DNA of 64,000 nucleotides. Source: UBA1672 sp033851915. GTDB taxonomy: Bacteria > Pseudomonadota > Alphaproteobacteria > Micavibrionales > Micavibrionaceae. Under the pieces are notes generated by a model. It had not been told where the DNA came from. It made no database searches and was given only the letters and a program-made list of their open reading frames with translations. A program made the translations under genes and the position numbers. The stretch spans positions 545,559-609,558 of the forward strand of contig JAWSVM010000003.1 in assembly GCA_033851915.1 (NCBI GenBank), read 5' to 3'. This document shows positions 52,383 to 61,433 of the stretch, in pieces; position 1 is the first letter of the stretch; each line of letters begins with the position of its first letter.

Positions 52383-53189
52383 TTATCGGCCTTTTTCCAA
52401 ATCCTTCTGTTTATTCCATGCCTCTTCCATCTCCTGCAATGATGCATCGGCAACGCAAGAGCCATTATCCTTTATATCTTGCTCAAGTCCTCTAAAGCGA
52501 CTTTCGAATTTATTGTTGCATTGTCGCAAGGCTTCCTCACTGTTGATACCTAGCATCCGCCCATAATTGGCGAGCAGGAACAGTAAATCTCCCAATTCTT
52601 CCTGCTGGTTTTCCACGTCTTTATTGGCAATAGCGGCGCGCATTTCTTGTATTTCTTCTTCCAGCTTATCCAGAACATGCGACACATCCGGCCATTCAAA
52701 CCCAACCTTAGCTGCTTTCTTCTGTAGTTTTTGTGCTTTTAGAAGGGCAGGCAGTGCCGCCGTTACACCGTCTAAAGCACTTCTAGTCTCGTCATCATCT
52801 TGCGTTTTTTCAGCTTGCTTTTGTATCTCCCAAATTTTATCAACATCCGCAGCAGAGCTTGCCTCTAGATCACCAAAAACATGTGGATGGCGTGATATCA
52901 TCTTTGCCGTTACATCATGGATAACATCGTGAATATCAAAATGTCCGGCTTCTGATGCCATTTGCGCGTGATAGATGGATTGAAACAGTAAATCACCCAG
53001 CTCTTCTTGTAGATCAGGCATGGAGCCACGATCCACCGCATCTGCAACCTCATACGCTTCTTCCAGCGTGTAGGGTATAATGGTTTTAAAATCTTGCTCT
53101 ATGTCCCAAGGGCAGCCAGTGTCAGGCATTCTTAGGTCTTCCATAACCTTGATAAGGTCGTGAATATCATGTTTTTTTTGATTGCTCAT
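52383..53189 (-). CDS. mazG: Nucleoside triphosphate pyrophosphohydrolase MazG
   Basis: It hydrolyses NTPs/dNTPs to monophosphates, cleaning the pool and lowering ppGpp effects in studied species. The 268 aa length and two EExxE/D-type helices (TLEEAYEVADAV near 42, QEELGDLLFQSIYHAQMA near 61, and a second QEELGDLLFLLANYGRM near 205) show the complete tandem form. GCPWDIEQD is the family opening. It lies 36 nt after the FabD-like gene on the same strand and could share its transcript. Confidence 0.94.
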   Translation of the reverse strand: MSNQKKHDIHDLIKVMEDLRMPDTGCPWDIEQDFKTIIPYTLEEAYEVADAVDRGSMPDLQEELGDLLFQSIYHAQMASEAGHFDIHDVIHDVTAKMISRHPHVFGDLEASSAADVDKIWEIQKQAEKTQDDDETRSALDGVTAALPALLKAQKLQKKAAKVGFEWPDVSHVLDKLEEEIQEMRAAIANKDVENQQEELGDLLFLLANYGRMLGINSEEALRQCNNKFESRFRGLEQDIKDNGSCVADASLQEMEEAWNKQKDLEKGR

Positions 53190-53225
53190 TAAAAAGACAT
53201 AGCATATCTGCGCTGCTGATCCTAC

Positions 53226-54272
53226 TCAAACAACATGAGTGCGTTGCTCATCCATACCCATCGCATAGAGAATAGGGTTTTTCCCTTTTTGTCTTTCGAT
53301 AAAGTCGGTTTTGCAATGCAGGTCATCCCACCCGATTTGGATAAGGCTCTGCGCGATGGCCCCACCTAGTGTTGTGCCTGGGCCAAGGACGATAATACAA
53401 TCAGGGGCAAACTCTTTCATACCAACCTGAATAGCGCGTGTGAAATCATAATATTGGCAAACCTGATGATTAAAGGTGTAGCTCTGTATGTCACCTCGGT
53501 CTGTAGCATGTGGTTGCCATATATGCCCACGTCCATCAATCAGGGGAACAGACGGTGCGGCAAATATATCGGCAGAGAAAATATCTAAGGCATTGTTTGA
53601 TATAGGTTTTTGCAAAGATGTATGAAACGCCGCATGATTAGGCAATATAAGCGGGAAGCGCTCTTGCACCGTGGGTAAACGTTTATGCAGTTCTTTAATC
53701 GCCACGTCATTGCCGCCATAAACGACAAACCCGCCTAACATGATGGAAGTATGAAGCTCACATCCCTTCACCGCATTAATATCACCAACAATATTTTCCA
53801 GTTCCGCTTCTTTGCCGTCAATAATATTCCAGTTATCATCAACAATCGGATAGATAAGCTGCCCGCCGATAAGGGAGTCCTGCATCATTGTACCCATCGT
53901 GTTAATAACATCGGTTGTGCTGGTCTCGGACAAGGCTTTGCCACAGCCAAGAGCAATATACCAGCCCATTGAATTTCCCGTAATAGCGACAATGTCGAAT
54001 TTATCTTTGTCGATAGAGAGGTAATCGCCATAAGCACAAGCATAAATGAGGGGCGAAGCATTATCGCCGCGCGTATGTTCCTTCAAGCTATAGTTCGGTT
54101 TGCCATCAAGGTCGGATATTGTGATTTGATCCTTCGATGTTCGGTACGTGTCAATCATAGAGATGAAATCAGCTTTATCCGCGTGATGTTTTTGTAAATA
54201 ACCTAGCTCTGCCTTGTTATAAGTTCCTCTACCGGGCGCGATGACCAAGGCTCTTTTCTTTGATACGGGCAT
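53226..54272 (-). CDS. FabD-like acyl-carrier-protein acyltransferase family protein
   Basis: The 348 aa protein has an acyltransferase core. AITGNSMGWYIALGCGKAL (97-115) holds the nucleophile S101 in a GxSxG-type elbow, and PNHAAFHTSL has the catalytic histidine (H217). The C-terminal VLGPGTTLGGAIAQSL follows the malonyl-CoA:ACP transacylase pattern. It differs from housekeeping FabD: the elbow is GNSMG rather than GHSLG, the Gln oxyanion residue near GQG is replaced by APGRG, and there are several insertions. It starts 2 nt after the fused E1 gene, so the two are one unit. Transfer of an acyl group made by that E1 is inference. Confidence 0.8.
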   Translation of the reverse strand: MPVSKKRALVIAPGRGTYNKAELGYLQKHHADKADFISMIDTYRTSKDQITISDLDGKPNYSLKEHTRGDNASPLIYACAYGDYLSIDKDKFDIVAITGNSMGWYIALGCGKALSETSTTDVINTMGTMMQDSLIGGQLIYPIVDDNWNIIDGKEAELENIVGDINAVKGCELHTSIMLGGFVVYGGNDVAIKELHKRLPTVQERFPLILPNHAAFHTSLQKPISNNALDIFSADIFAAPSVPLIDGRGHIWQPHATDRGDIQSYTFNHQVCQYYDFTRAIQVGMKEFAPDCIIVLGPGTTLGGAIAQSLIQIGWDDLHCKTDFIERQKGKNPILYAMGMDEQRTHVV

Positions 54273-54274
54273 GC

Positions 54275-56497
54275 TTATTCCTCACCTAACAGTTCGAGTG
54301 CGCTTTGGATAATTGAGTCTTTACTGGGCAACGTCACGGCATAGGCCTTGCCCAAGGGGATGAAACAATCATCCGCAGTTAAGCGTTCAGTCTTGGGCAT
54401 TGGCGACATATTTTCCATCACCATGCTCATCAAGGCCTCGCTGATTGAACCACTGCGCCGACACTCATCAACAATCAATATGTGTTTGCAAGGTTTAAGA
54501 GCTTTCAAGATGGCAGTTTCATTCAGTGGAGCAAGCCAGCGCAAATCAATTATGCGTAGCTTAATTTTATGCTCTGTTTCCAATATATGTGCTGCTTGGC
54601 GAGATAAATAATAGCCATTGCCGTAGGTAAGAATACAAAGCTCCGTCCCTTTACCGTGAACATGAACATCACCGCAGGCTATCGGTTTTGCCTTTTTGGG
54701 CTCTTGATAGGGGAATGTCCAAAGCCCGTCTTTTTCGCTGTGTAAGTCACGTGCCATATAAAGGGCGATAGGTTCCAGAAAGATGACAATGCGTTGTTCT
54801 TCGCGCGCCAACCTAACGGCTTCGCGCATCATCTCTACTGCGTCCGCGCCATTGGATGGGCAGGCGATGATAATGCCGGGGATATCGCGCAAAATGGCAA
54901 AGGAATTATCATTGTGGAAATGCCCACCAAAGCCCTTTTGATAGGCCAAACCAGCCACACGGATGACCATTGGGTTGGTATATTGTTTGTTCGAGAAGAA
55001 GCTGAGCGTTGCGGCTTCGCCTCTTAACTGATCCTCCGCATTATGCAGATAGGCGAGGAACTGTATCTCGGGAATAGGAAGAACGCCATTATGCGCCATA
55101 CCAATCGCAAGGCCGAGGATGGTTTGCTCATCCAGTAATGTGTTGATAACGCGATGCCCGCCAAATCTATCATGTAGCTTAGAGGTGACATTGTAGACGC
55201 CACCCTTTGGCCCAATATCCTCACCTGCCATGACAATATTATCATGTGACAGCATAAGGTCATGTAACGCCCAGTTGATAAGGCGCGCCATATGTTGTGG
55301 CTGTTCCATCGTTTGAATCTCGCGGCCAAAACTTTTCTCTCGGGCTTTGGTGGTTGGCAAAGCCACAGGCGCAATATCTTTAACCACATCAGGGATAATG
55401 CTCTCTTGCACCCCCAAGGAAGTGGTGAGTTTAGGGCGTTTGATGATGTGGCGCGCTGCACTTTCAACGCGCACGCCAATTTCACTATAAATATCCAGAA
55501 TTTGCGCTGAGGTCAGAATATTATTCTGGATCATTAAGCTAGCGGTATGCAGGAGTGGGTCTTGCGCCTCAGCGTGTTCAACTTGCTCTTTGCTCATATA
55601 AGCGGTTTGCACATCTGGCCCTGCGTGACCATATAGGCGCACACATTTTTTATGGAGGAAGACGGGCGATTTTTGGCTGCGTGCATAGACTGCGGCCTCT
55701 TGTGTCACCTGATAGGTTTCCAGCGCGTTCAAGCCATTACAATAGAAATACTTTAACCCTGGGCGGTTCTTGAAATTATTATACACCCAATTTTTGGGTG
55801 TTGGCGTTGATATGCCGATATCATTATCTTCGCACAGGAAAAGCAGCGGTAGGGCAGAGCCTTTATAAGACGCCCAACCTGCAGCATTAAACGCCCCTTG
55901 CGCGGTGGAGTGATTAACCGATGCATCGCCGAAGCTGCAAAATATAAGGGCGTCGTCGGGAATTTCGTTGTGCTTATCAATCAAGGTGTTCAACCTGATA
56001 CTGTGCGCTGCGCCAACCGCTTTGGGCAAGTGTGATGCGATGGTGCTGGTCTGCGGGGGAATATGCAGAACTTTGCTGCCTAACACCTTATGCCGTCCCG
56101 CAGAGATAGGGTCTTCACTGGACGCGGTAAAGCTGAGCAACATATCCCACAGAGGCGTTTGCCCCGCCAACTTTTTGGAACGTTGAATAAAGAACGCGGC
56201 ATCGCGGTAATGTAAGAATGCCATATCATCAAGACGCAGGGCGGCAGATACGGCGGCATTTCCCTCATGCCCTGAACTGCCGATGGTGTAGAACCCCTCG
56301 CCAATGGCTTGCAGATTGCGCGATTCCATATCAAGGCGGCGACTTAGGATTTGGCTTTCGAATATCTCGACAAACTGTGCGTTTGTAAGACCCACGGCAT
56401 CAGGAGATATGAAATCCGTATTTGGTAAATCCTCGTCCTGAATACGGCGAAGAAAATTTTCATGAACAATTTTAGCGCGGTCTTTCATAGGCTGCAC
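54275..56497 (-). CDS. Fused 2-oxoacid dehydrogenase E1 (alpha plus beta), branched-chain type
   Basis: A 740 aa protein in which an E1 alpha domain (about 40-350) and E1 beta domain (about 400-740) are joined. In alpha, HYRDAAFFIQRS and the TPP site SFGDASVNHSTAQGAF with ENDIGIS at the end of the motif are visible; the usual GDG is GDA. In beta, AGEDIGPKGGVYNVT, DEQTILGLAIGMAHNG, EIQFLAYLHNAEDQL and FGGHFHNDNSFAIL stand out. This is the fused branched-chain type (2-oxoisovalerate-like) rather than PDH. No E2 or E3 of its own is adjacent; it would need to share partners. It is divergent from an acyl-CoA dehydrogenase gene across 61 nt. Confidence 0.85.
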   Translation of the reverse strand: MQPMKDRAKIVHENFLRRIQDEDLPNTDFISPDAVGLTNAQFVEIFESQILSRRLDMESRNLQAIGEGFYTIGSSGHEGNAAVSAALRLDDMAFLHYRDAAFFIQRSKKLAGQTPLWDMLLSFTASSEDPISAGRHKVLGSKVLHIPPQTSTIASHLPKAVGAAHSIRLNTLIDKHNEIPDDALIFCSFGDASVNHSTAQGAFNAAGWASYKGSALPLLFLCEDNDIGISTPTPKNWVYNNFKNRPGLKYFYCNGLNALETYQVTQEAAVYARSQKSPVFLHKKCVRLYGHAGPDVQTAYMSKEQVEHAEAQDPLLHTASLMIQNNILTSAQILDIYSEIGVRVESAARHIIKRPKLTTSLGVQESIIPDVVKDIAPVALPTTKAREKSFGREIQTMEQPQHMARLINWALHDLMLSHDNIVMAGEDIGPKGGVYNVTSKLHDRFGGHRVINTLLDEQTILGLAIGMAHNGVLPIPEIQFLAYLHNAEDQLRGEAATLSFFSNKQYTNPMVIRVAGLAYQKGFGGHFHNDNSFAILRDIPGIIIACPSNGADAVEMMREAVRLAREEQRIVIFLEPIALYMARDLHSEKDGLWTFPYQEPKKAKPIACGDVHVHGKGTELCILTYGNGYYLSRQAAHILETEHKIKLRIIDLRWLAPLNETAILKALKPCKHILIVDECRRSGSISEALMSMVMENMSPMPKTERLTADDCFIPLGKAYAVTLPSKDSIIQSALELLGEE

Positions 56498-56558
56498 TTT
56501 ATCATCGGGGGGGAGTGATGTATAGTTCCCACCAGATATAAAATAAGGAATATACGTT

Positions 56559-57743
56559 ATGAGTAGCTCTGTTTTTCAATGGGAAGATCCGCTGTTATTA
56601 GAGACATGTTTAAGCGATGATGAACGCGCCATACGTGATGCGGCGCACGCTTACGCGCAAGATAAGCTCGCCCCCCGCGTGCTGGATGCCTACAGAGACG
56701 ATCACTTTGACCCCGATATTCTAAAGGAAATGGGTGAACTTGGTTTGCTAGGTTCTACCTTGCCGGAGAAGTATGGCGGGGCAGCTGTGAATTACGTATC
56801 TTACGGCCTGATCGCACGTGAGATTGAACGCGTGGATTCCGGCTATCGTTCGGCCATGTCGGTGCAATCTTCACTGGTGATGTATCCGATTTATGCATGG
56901 GGTTCGGAAGAACAGCGTATGAAATATTTGCCGAAACTGGCCAGCGGTGAACATGTCGGGTGCTTCGGTCTGACTGAGCCTGATGCCGGCTCTGATCCTG
57001 GGGCGATGCTAACCCGCGCCGAAAAAGTTGATGGCGGCTATAAGCTGACCGGTTCTAAAATCTGGATTAGTAATTCGCCCATTGCCGATGTGTTTGTTGT
57101 GTGGGCTAAATCTGTGGCGCATGACAATAAGATTAAAGGCTTCATCCTTGAGAAAGGCATGAAAGGGCTGTCTGCACCTAAAATTGGCGGTAAGCTTTCA
57201 TTACGGGCCTCAATCACGGGCGAAATCGTGATGGACGGCGTTGTTGTCTCGGAAGATCACCTCCTATCCAAAGCCGAAGGGCTGCGCGGGCCGTTTGAAT
57301 GCTTGAACCGTGCGCGTTACGGCATTGCATGGGGCGTTATGGGTGCGGCGGAATTCTGCTGGCACGCGGCGCGGCAATATACGCTGGATCGTAAGCAATT
57401 CAATAGACCGCTTGCTCAGACGCAATTGGTACAGAAAAAGCTGGCTGATATGCAAACCGAAATTACTCTGGGGTTGCACGCAGCTCTGCAAGTTGGGCGT
57501 TTGATGGATGATGATAATTTCGCGCCTGAAATGATATCTCTGATTAAGCGCAATAACTGTGGCAAAGCCCTCGATATTGCGCGTATGGCGCGTGATATGC
57601 ACGGTGGTAATGGCATATCGGACGAGTTTCATGTGATGCGCCATATGTGTAATCTAGAATCTGTGAACACTTATGAAGGGACGCATGATGTTCATGCTCT
57701 TATATTAGGGCGCGCGCAAACAGGGCTGCAGGCATTCTTTTAA
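56559..57743 (+). CDS. gcdH: Glutaryl-CoA dehydrogenase
   Basis: An acyl-CoA dehydrogenase that oxidises and decarboxylates glutaryl-CoA to crotonyl-CoA in lysine/tryptophan catabolism. At 394 aa it is typical. The substrate arginine lies in GYRSAMSVQSSLVM (R97 approx.), FGLTEPDAGSDPGAM binds FAD, and the catalytic glutamate is in TYEGTHDVHALILGRA near residue 375, the pattern of this subgroup. A GGAAT-type ribosome site precedes the ATG. It shares a 61-nt divergent region with the fused E1 gene. Confidence 0.92.
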   Translation: MSSSVFQWEDPLLLETCLSDDERAIRDAAHAYAQDKLAPRVLDAYRDDHFDPDILKEMGELGLLGSTLPEKYGGAAVNYVSYGLIAREIERVDSGYRSAMSVQSSLVMYPIYAWGSEEQRMKYLPKLASGEHVGCFGLTEPDAGSDPGAMLTRAEKVDGGYKLTGSKIWISNSPIADVFVVWAKSVAHDNKIKGFILEKGMKGLSAPKIGGKLSLRASITGEIVMDGVVVSEDHLLSKAEGLRGPFECLNRARYGIAWGVMGAAEFCWHAARQYTLDRKQFNRPLAQTQLVQKKLADMQTEITLGLHAALQVGRLMDDDNFAPEMISLIKRNNCGKALDIARMARDMHGGNGISDEFHVMRHMCNLESVNTYEGTHDVHALILGRAQTGLQAFF

Positions 57744-57778
57744 TTGCCACGCCCTGCGTTTTATAATACAAAACCTCT

Positions 57779-59011
57779 ATGGTCGCGATTTCAGAAATAA
57801 AACGTCACAAAACCCACGCCGTAAAAGTCAGGCATATCACCGTTGGCGGTGGTGCGCCCGTTGTTGTGCAATCCATGACAAACACAGATACGGCAGACCT
57901 TGATAAAACGTTTGAGCAAGTGAAGCAGCTGTACCTTGCAGGTTCAGAAATTATCCGCGTAACGGTGAATAATGATGAAGCCGCAATAGGTGTTGCAAAG
58001 TTGCGTGATCGTTTGGATAAAGAAAATCTGGAAGTGCCGTTGGTTGGGTGTTTTCATTATAATGGGCATACACTGCTTAATGACCATCCCTCAATGGCGC
58101 AGGCGTTGGATAAGTACCGTATTAATCCGGGGAATGTTGGTTTTGGTAAAAAGCGCGACTCGCAATATGAGCAAATGATTGAAACCGCCATAAAATACGA
58201 TAAAGCGGTGCGTATAGGTGTAAACTGGGGCAGTCTGGATCAGGCTTTGGCCACCAAGCTGATGGATGAGAATGCCAAGTTCGATACGCCGCGTTCCTCC
58301 GATGAAATTATGCGCGAGACTCTTGTTGAGTCTGCTTTGATGAGCGCAGAAAAAGCGCAGGAAATTGGGCTGTCTAAAGATAAAATTATCCTCTCCGCAA
58401 AGGTAAGCCGCGTACAGGATTTAATTGCCGTTTATGGCGCGTTGGCTGATCGCTCGAATTATGCACTGCACCTTGGCTTGACCGAGGCTGGGATGGCATC
58501 CAAGGGCATTATCGCTACTGCGTTGGGTGAGGGGATCTTGTTGCAACAGGGAATAGGGGACACAATCCGCGCTTCTCTAACGCCTGAGCCGAACGGTGAC
58601 CGTACGTTGGAAGTACGCGTTTGTCAGGAAATTCTGCAATCCTTAAATATCCGCTCATTCATGCCCGAGGTCAGCGCATGCCCCGGCTGCGGACGCACAA
58701 CCAGCACATATTTCCAAGAGCTTGCCCAAGATATTCAACGTCACCTTGATATTAACATGCCGATCTGGGCAAAGGACTATCCGGGCGTTGAAACCATGAA
58801 AGTCGCGGTTATGGGCTGTATCGTCAATGGACCGGGGGAAAGCAAGCATGCGGATATCGGTATCAGCTTGCCTGGCACAGGAGAATCACCTGTTGCGCCC
58901 GTATTCACAGATGGCAAAAAGACCCACACACTGCGCGGTGATAATATTGCGCAAGACTTCCATGATTTGGTTGATAATTACGTGAAGAGCCGTTTTGGCA
59001 ATGCAGCATAA
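57779..59011 (+). CDS. ispG: 4-hydroxy-3-methylbut-2-enyl-diphosphate synthase
   Basis: An iron-sulfur enzyme of the MEP pathway converting MEcPP to HMBPP. The 410 aa protein opens HITVGGGAPVVVQSMTNTDT after a basic leader and has the iron-sulfur motif SACPGCGRTT near residue 300, then AVMGCIVNGPGESKHADIGI with the third cysteine. It complements dxr and ispDF in the window. It is close downstream of gcdH (35 nt), which may be coincidental. Confidence 0.96.
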   Translation: MVAISEIKRHKTHAVKVRHITVGGGAPVVVQSMTNTDTADLDKTFEQVKQLYLAGSEIIRVTVNNDEAAIGVAKLRDRLDKENLEVPLVGCFHYNGHTLLNDHPSMAQALDKYRINPGNVGFGKKRDSQYEQMIETAIKYDKAVRIGVNWGSLDQALATKLMDENAKFDTPRSSDEIMRETLVESALMSAEKAQEIGLSKDKIILSAKVSRVQDLIAVYGALADRSNYALHLGLTEAGMASKGIIATALGEGILLQQGIGDTIRASLTPEPNGDRTLEVRVCQEILQSLNIRSFMPEVSACPGCGRTTSTYFQELAQDIQRHLDINMPIWAKDYPGVETMKVAVMGCIVNGPGESKHADIGISLPGTGESPVAPVFTDGKKTHTLRGDNIAQDFHDLVDNYVKSRFGNAA

Positions 59012-59080
59012 TTTACACTGGATCGTCCATTCTTCTTATCGTAGACTGCCCACAAATATATAACAGAGGAGTCTTTTATT

Positions 59081-60202
59081 ATGCGCATTGGTGTTCCCAA
59101 GGAAATAAAAACGTTAGAATATCGTGTTGGGCTTGTGCCTTCATCGGTTAAGGAATTAGTGTCTCGCGGGCATGATGTTCTGATTGAAACCAGCGCAGGT
59201 GAAGGAATCAACTTCAGTGATGCGGATTACGAAGAGGCAGGCGCGACAATAATCGCAACAGCGCAAGAAATTTTTGATAAAGCCGATATGATTATCAAGG
59301 TTAAAGAGCCACAAGCGCAGGAATGTAAGATGCTGCGTAAGGGGCAAATCTTGTTCACGTACCTTCACTTGGCGGCAGATAAGCCGCAGGCCGAGGCTCT
59401 GGTTGAGTCTGGCTGTGTCGCGATTGCCTATGAGACCGTGACAGGGCCAAACGGATATGGCTTGCCATTGTTAGAGCCGATGAGCGAGATCGCAGGGCGT
59501 CTGTCCATACAGGTAGGTAGCTTCTATCTTCAGAAACATATGGGCGGCTTAGGGCGGCTTATTGGCGGTGTCCCCGGTGTAAAACCGGCAGATGTACTGA
59601 TTCTTGGCGGCGGTGTCTCTGGGTTTCATGCAGCGCAAATGGCAACGGGGCTTGGTGCTAACGTAACTATTCTGGAGCGGTCAAACCCGCGTATGCGCTT
59701 TTTGGATGAATATTTCCATGGTCGTGCAAATGTTGTTTACTCTAACCTTGATACGTTAGAGCGCGCGATCGTCGAAGCTGACCTCATAATTGGTGCGGTT
59801 CTTATACCCGGCGCCTCTGCGCCTAAGTTGATTACCAGAGATATGCTTTCTACGATGAAAAAAGGTGCGGTGATGGTCGATATTGCGATTGACCAAGGTG
59901 GTTGCTTCGAAACCAGTAAAGCCACCACACATGCAGAGCCAACCTACGTTGTGGATGATGTTTTGCATTATTGTGTAGCGAATATGCCGGGCGCAGTGCC
60001 TCTGACCTCTGCCTTGGCGTTAAATCACTCTGTGTTGCCATATGCTTTACGTCTTGCGGATAATGGGTGGAAAGAGACATTGAAGAATGATCCGAATTTC
60101 CTAAATGGCCTTAATGTCTGTGATGGTAAAATTACAAATCAGCCTGTTGCAGAGGCTTTGGGCATGGAAAGTGTGTCAGCAGAAAGTGCTCTGAATGGCT
60201 AA
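59081..60202 (+). CDS. ald: Alanine dehydrogenase
   Basis: It reversibly deaminates L-alanine to pyruvate with NAD+. The 373 aa protein begins MRIGVPKEIKTLEYRVGLVP, the family signature. The catalytic lysine is in IIKVKEPQAQE and the histidine in TYLHLAADKP. The Rossmann motif VLILGGGVSGFHAAQMATGL is near residue 170. A GGAG site lies 13-16 nt before the ATG. It is monocistronic as far as seen, being followed by the tRNA-Asp promoter. Confidence 0.96.
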   Translation: MRIGVPKEIKTLEYRVGLVPSSVKELVSRGHDVLIETSAGEGINFSDADYEEAGATIIATAQEIFDKADMIIKVKEPQAQECKMLRKGQILFTYLHLAADKPQAEALVESGCVAIAYETVTGPNGYGLPLLEPMSEIAGRLSIQVGSFYLQKHMGGLGRLIGGVPGVKPADVLILGGGVSGFHAAQMATGLGANVTILERSNPRMRFLDEYFHGRANVVYSNLDTLERAIVEADLIIGAVLIPGASAPKLITRDMLSTMKKGAVMVDIAIDQGGCFETSKATTHAEPTYVVDDVLHYCVANMPGAVPLTSALALNHSVLPYALRLADNGWKETLKNDPNFLNGLNVCDGKITNQPVAEALGMESVSAESALNG

Positions 60203-60258
60203 AGGGCGATGAAGTGTTAAATAAGATGCATTATTTTACGTTTTTAGCGATATGATGC

Positions 60259-60287
60259 TTGACGAAAGATACACATCCTAATATAAA
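60259..60287 (+). promoter_or_regulatory. Sigma-70 promoter of tRNA-Asp
   Basis: TTGACG (-35, 60259-60264), a 17-nt spacer and TATAAA (-10, 60282-60287) lie 17 nt before the tRNA 5' end. The boxes and spacing are near consensus and agree with a stable RNA gene. Confidence 0.75.
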
Positions 60288-60304
60288 CTCTTCATCTCAA
60301 ATGC

Positions 60305-60381
60305 GCGGGTGTAGCTCAGTTGGTTAGAGCGCCGCCCTGTCACGGCGGAGGCCGCGAGTTCAAGTCTCGTCACTCGCGCCA
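60305..60381 (+). tRNA. tRNA-Asp (anticodon GTC)
   Basis: A full cloverleaf of 77 nt with encoded CCA. The 7-bp acceptor stem is GCGGGTG with CACTCGC (one G-T pair), and the discriminator is G. The anticodon arm is CCGCC-CTGTCAC-GGCGG with anticodon GTC. The T arm is GCGAG-TTCAAGT-CTCGT. It carries its own promoter and a terminator 17 nt downstream, so it is a single-gene unit. Confidence 0.97.
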
Positions 60382-60398
60382 TTGGAGATTAAGGAAAT

Positions 60399-60420
60399 CC
60401 GCAGAAATGCGGCTTTTTTT
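60399..60420 (+). terminator. Intrinsic terminator of tRNA-Asp
   Basis: Stem CCGCA / TGCGG with a GAAA tetraloop (60399-60412) followed by C and seven T residues (60414-60420). It ends the tRNA transcript. Confidence 0.85.
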
Positions 60421-60453
60421 ATGCCTGCTAATACCCTCAATTAGATGGATACT

Positions 60454-60489
60454 GTGAGTTCAAGTCTTGTCACTCTCCCTATTTGAGAT
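60454..60489 (+). repeat. Degenerate direct repeat of the tRNA-Asp 3' end
   Basis: These 36 nt match 60354-60389 (T arm, acceptor 3' strand and 8 nt beyond the CCA) at 30 of 36 positions by my count, displaced by exactly 100 nt. The best block is GAGTTCAAGTCT followed by TGTCACTC. No anticodon or D arm is present, so this is not a second tRNA. It could be the remnant of a tRNA 3'-end duplication as left by site-specific integration, or a decayed tandem tRNA. Confidence 0.7.
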
Positions 60490-60677
60490 CTTAATTTCAG
60501 TAAGTGTGCTTTTAGAAAAACCTAATCATGCGATTACCCACCAACTGACAAAAATAAAGCGCGCAGGCTTTATACTGCTTTCACAATACTCTGTTTAGGT
60601 TTTTTTCTTGTTTTTTTTATTAAAACAGCGCACTATGAGGAAAATATTTTATATAAAAATAAAAAGGGTAGATTTTT
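60490..60677 (+). other. Intergenic region before the 178-aa hypothetical gene
   Basis: About 190 nt without a credible gene. It becomes very AT-rich towards the end (T runs near 60600-60620 and A/T before the ATG), and CTGACA and TATACT occur but with 20 nt between them, so I do not call a promoter. Confidence 0.5.
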
Positions 60678-61214
60678 ATGGGTGCTTTCTTAGATAGAAT
60701 TGCAAGTTTAACAGGTAAATTTGGGGCTTCCGGCGGTGAAAAGACTGCTATGAAGGCTAAAACGCACGAGATTGAAATGTCTCTGGGTCAGCTTGATGAA
60801 TGGTTGGATGATAACGGCCTTAGTGTAGAAAAAGAGATTATGGGACGGGGATATGTTATTTCCACGGCGCATGTTACTGGTGTGAATCGCGAAGATGGGA
60901 ACTTTTCGTTGAGTGATTATATTGGTAATAATGATGCCGGTGAGGAGAAATACCGTATTCATTCAGGTTTAAAAGACCCGCAGCAAGCGGCTTTGGAAAT
61001 TTTCGAGAAAATTAGTTATAATCGTGCAGAGGAAAATCCTGTGCAGATTGTTTCTCGTAATGGTGAAGTACAGCAAATTCCACGTGATTCAGATCTTGAA
61101 GTTACGAAGGATGCTACGGGTGCTGTTCCCATTGATGTTCGTTTTATGGGTGTGGATGCGCCAATACAGATTAAAGCGCCGGATCCTGAATTGCAGGCGC
61201 ATGAGTTTTATTAA
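60678..61214 (+). CDS. Hypothetical protein with its own terminator
   Basis: A 178 aa soluble protein with no Cys and no signal peptide. A weak AAGGG site lies 9 nt upstream. It reads acidic and mixed, with TKDATGAVPIDVRFMGVDAP in the C-terminal half and helical stretches early (MSLGQLDEWLDDNGLSVEKE). I do not recognise the family. It stands alone between the tRNA-Asp remnant and a terminator, so it forms an independent unit. The position beside a duplicated tRNA end makes acquired origin possible, but its base composition does not stand out to the eye. Confidence 0.72.
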   Translation: MGAFLDRIASLTGKFGASGGEKTAMKAKTHEIEMSLGQLDEWLDDNGLSVEKEIMGRGYVISTAHVTGVNREDGNFSLSDYIGNNDAGEEKYRIHSGLKDPQQAALEIFEKISYNRAEENPVQIVSRNGEVQQIPRDSDLEVTKDATGAVPIDVRFMGVDAPIQIKAPDPELQAHEFY

Positions 61215-61307
61215 GAATATATCGTTTTCTTCTGCTGTGCCTATTGATAGGTAATTTTAAATCAGCGGAGGATGATGTGAATTTTAAAATGATTTAAATT
61301 TTTATTT

Positions 61308-61330
61308 AAGCCCTCTCTTGGAGGGCTTTT
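61308..61330 (+). terminator. Intrinsic terminator after the 178-aa gene
   Basis: An 8-bp stem AAGCCCTC / GAGGGCTT (61308-61315 and 61321-61328) with a TCTTG loop, followed by TTTT with the stem's own T residues. It is oriented for the + strand and lies about 95 nt after the stop codon. Confidence 0.8.
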
Positions 61331-61433
61331 CTATGCCTACGATTTACCCACCGTTACCACCCAAAAACCATCACACCAGCATAATTTTCGTGTTGAGATG
61401 TGTTCATGTTTCAGAGGATATTTTCTATAAGTA

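Noticed and set aside
60454..60489. A second tRNA gene after tRNA-Asp
   Set aside because: Only the T arm and acceptor 3' strand are matched; no D arm, anticodon arm or 5' acceptor strand is found.
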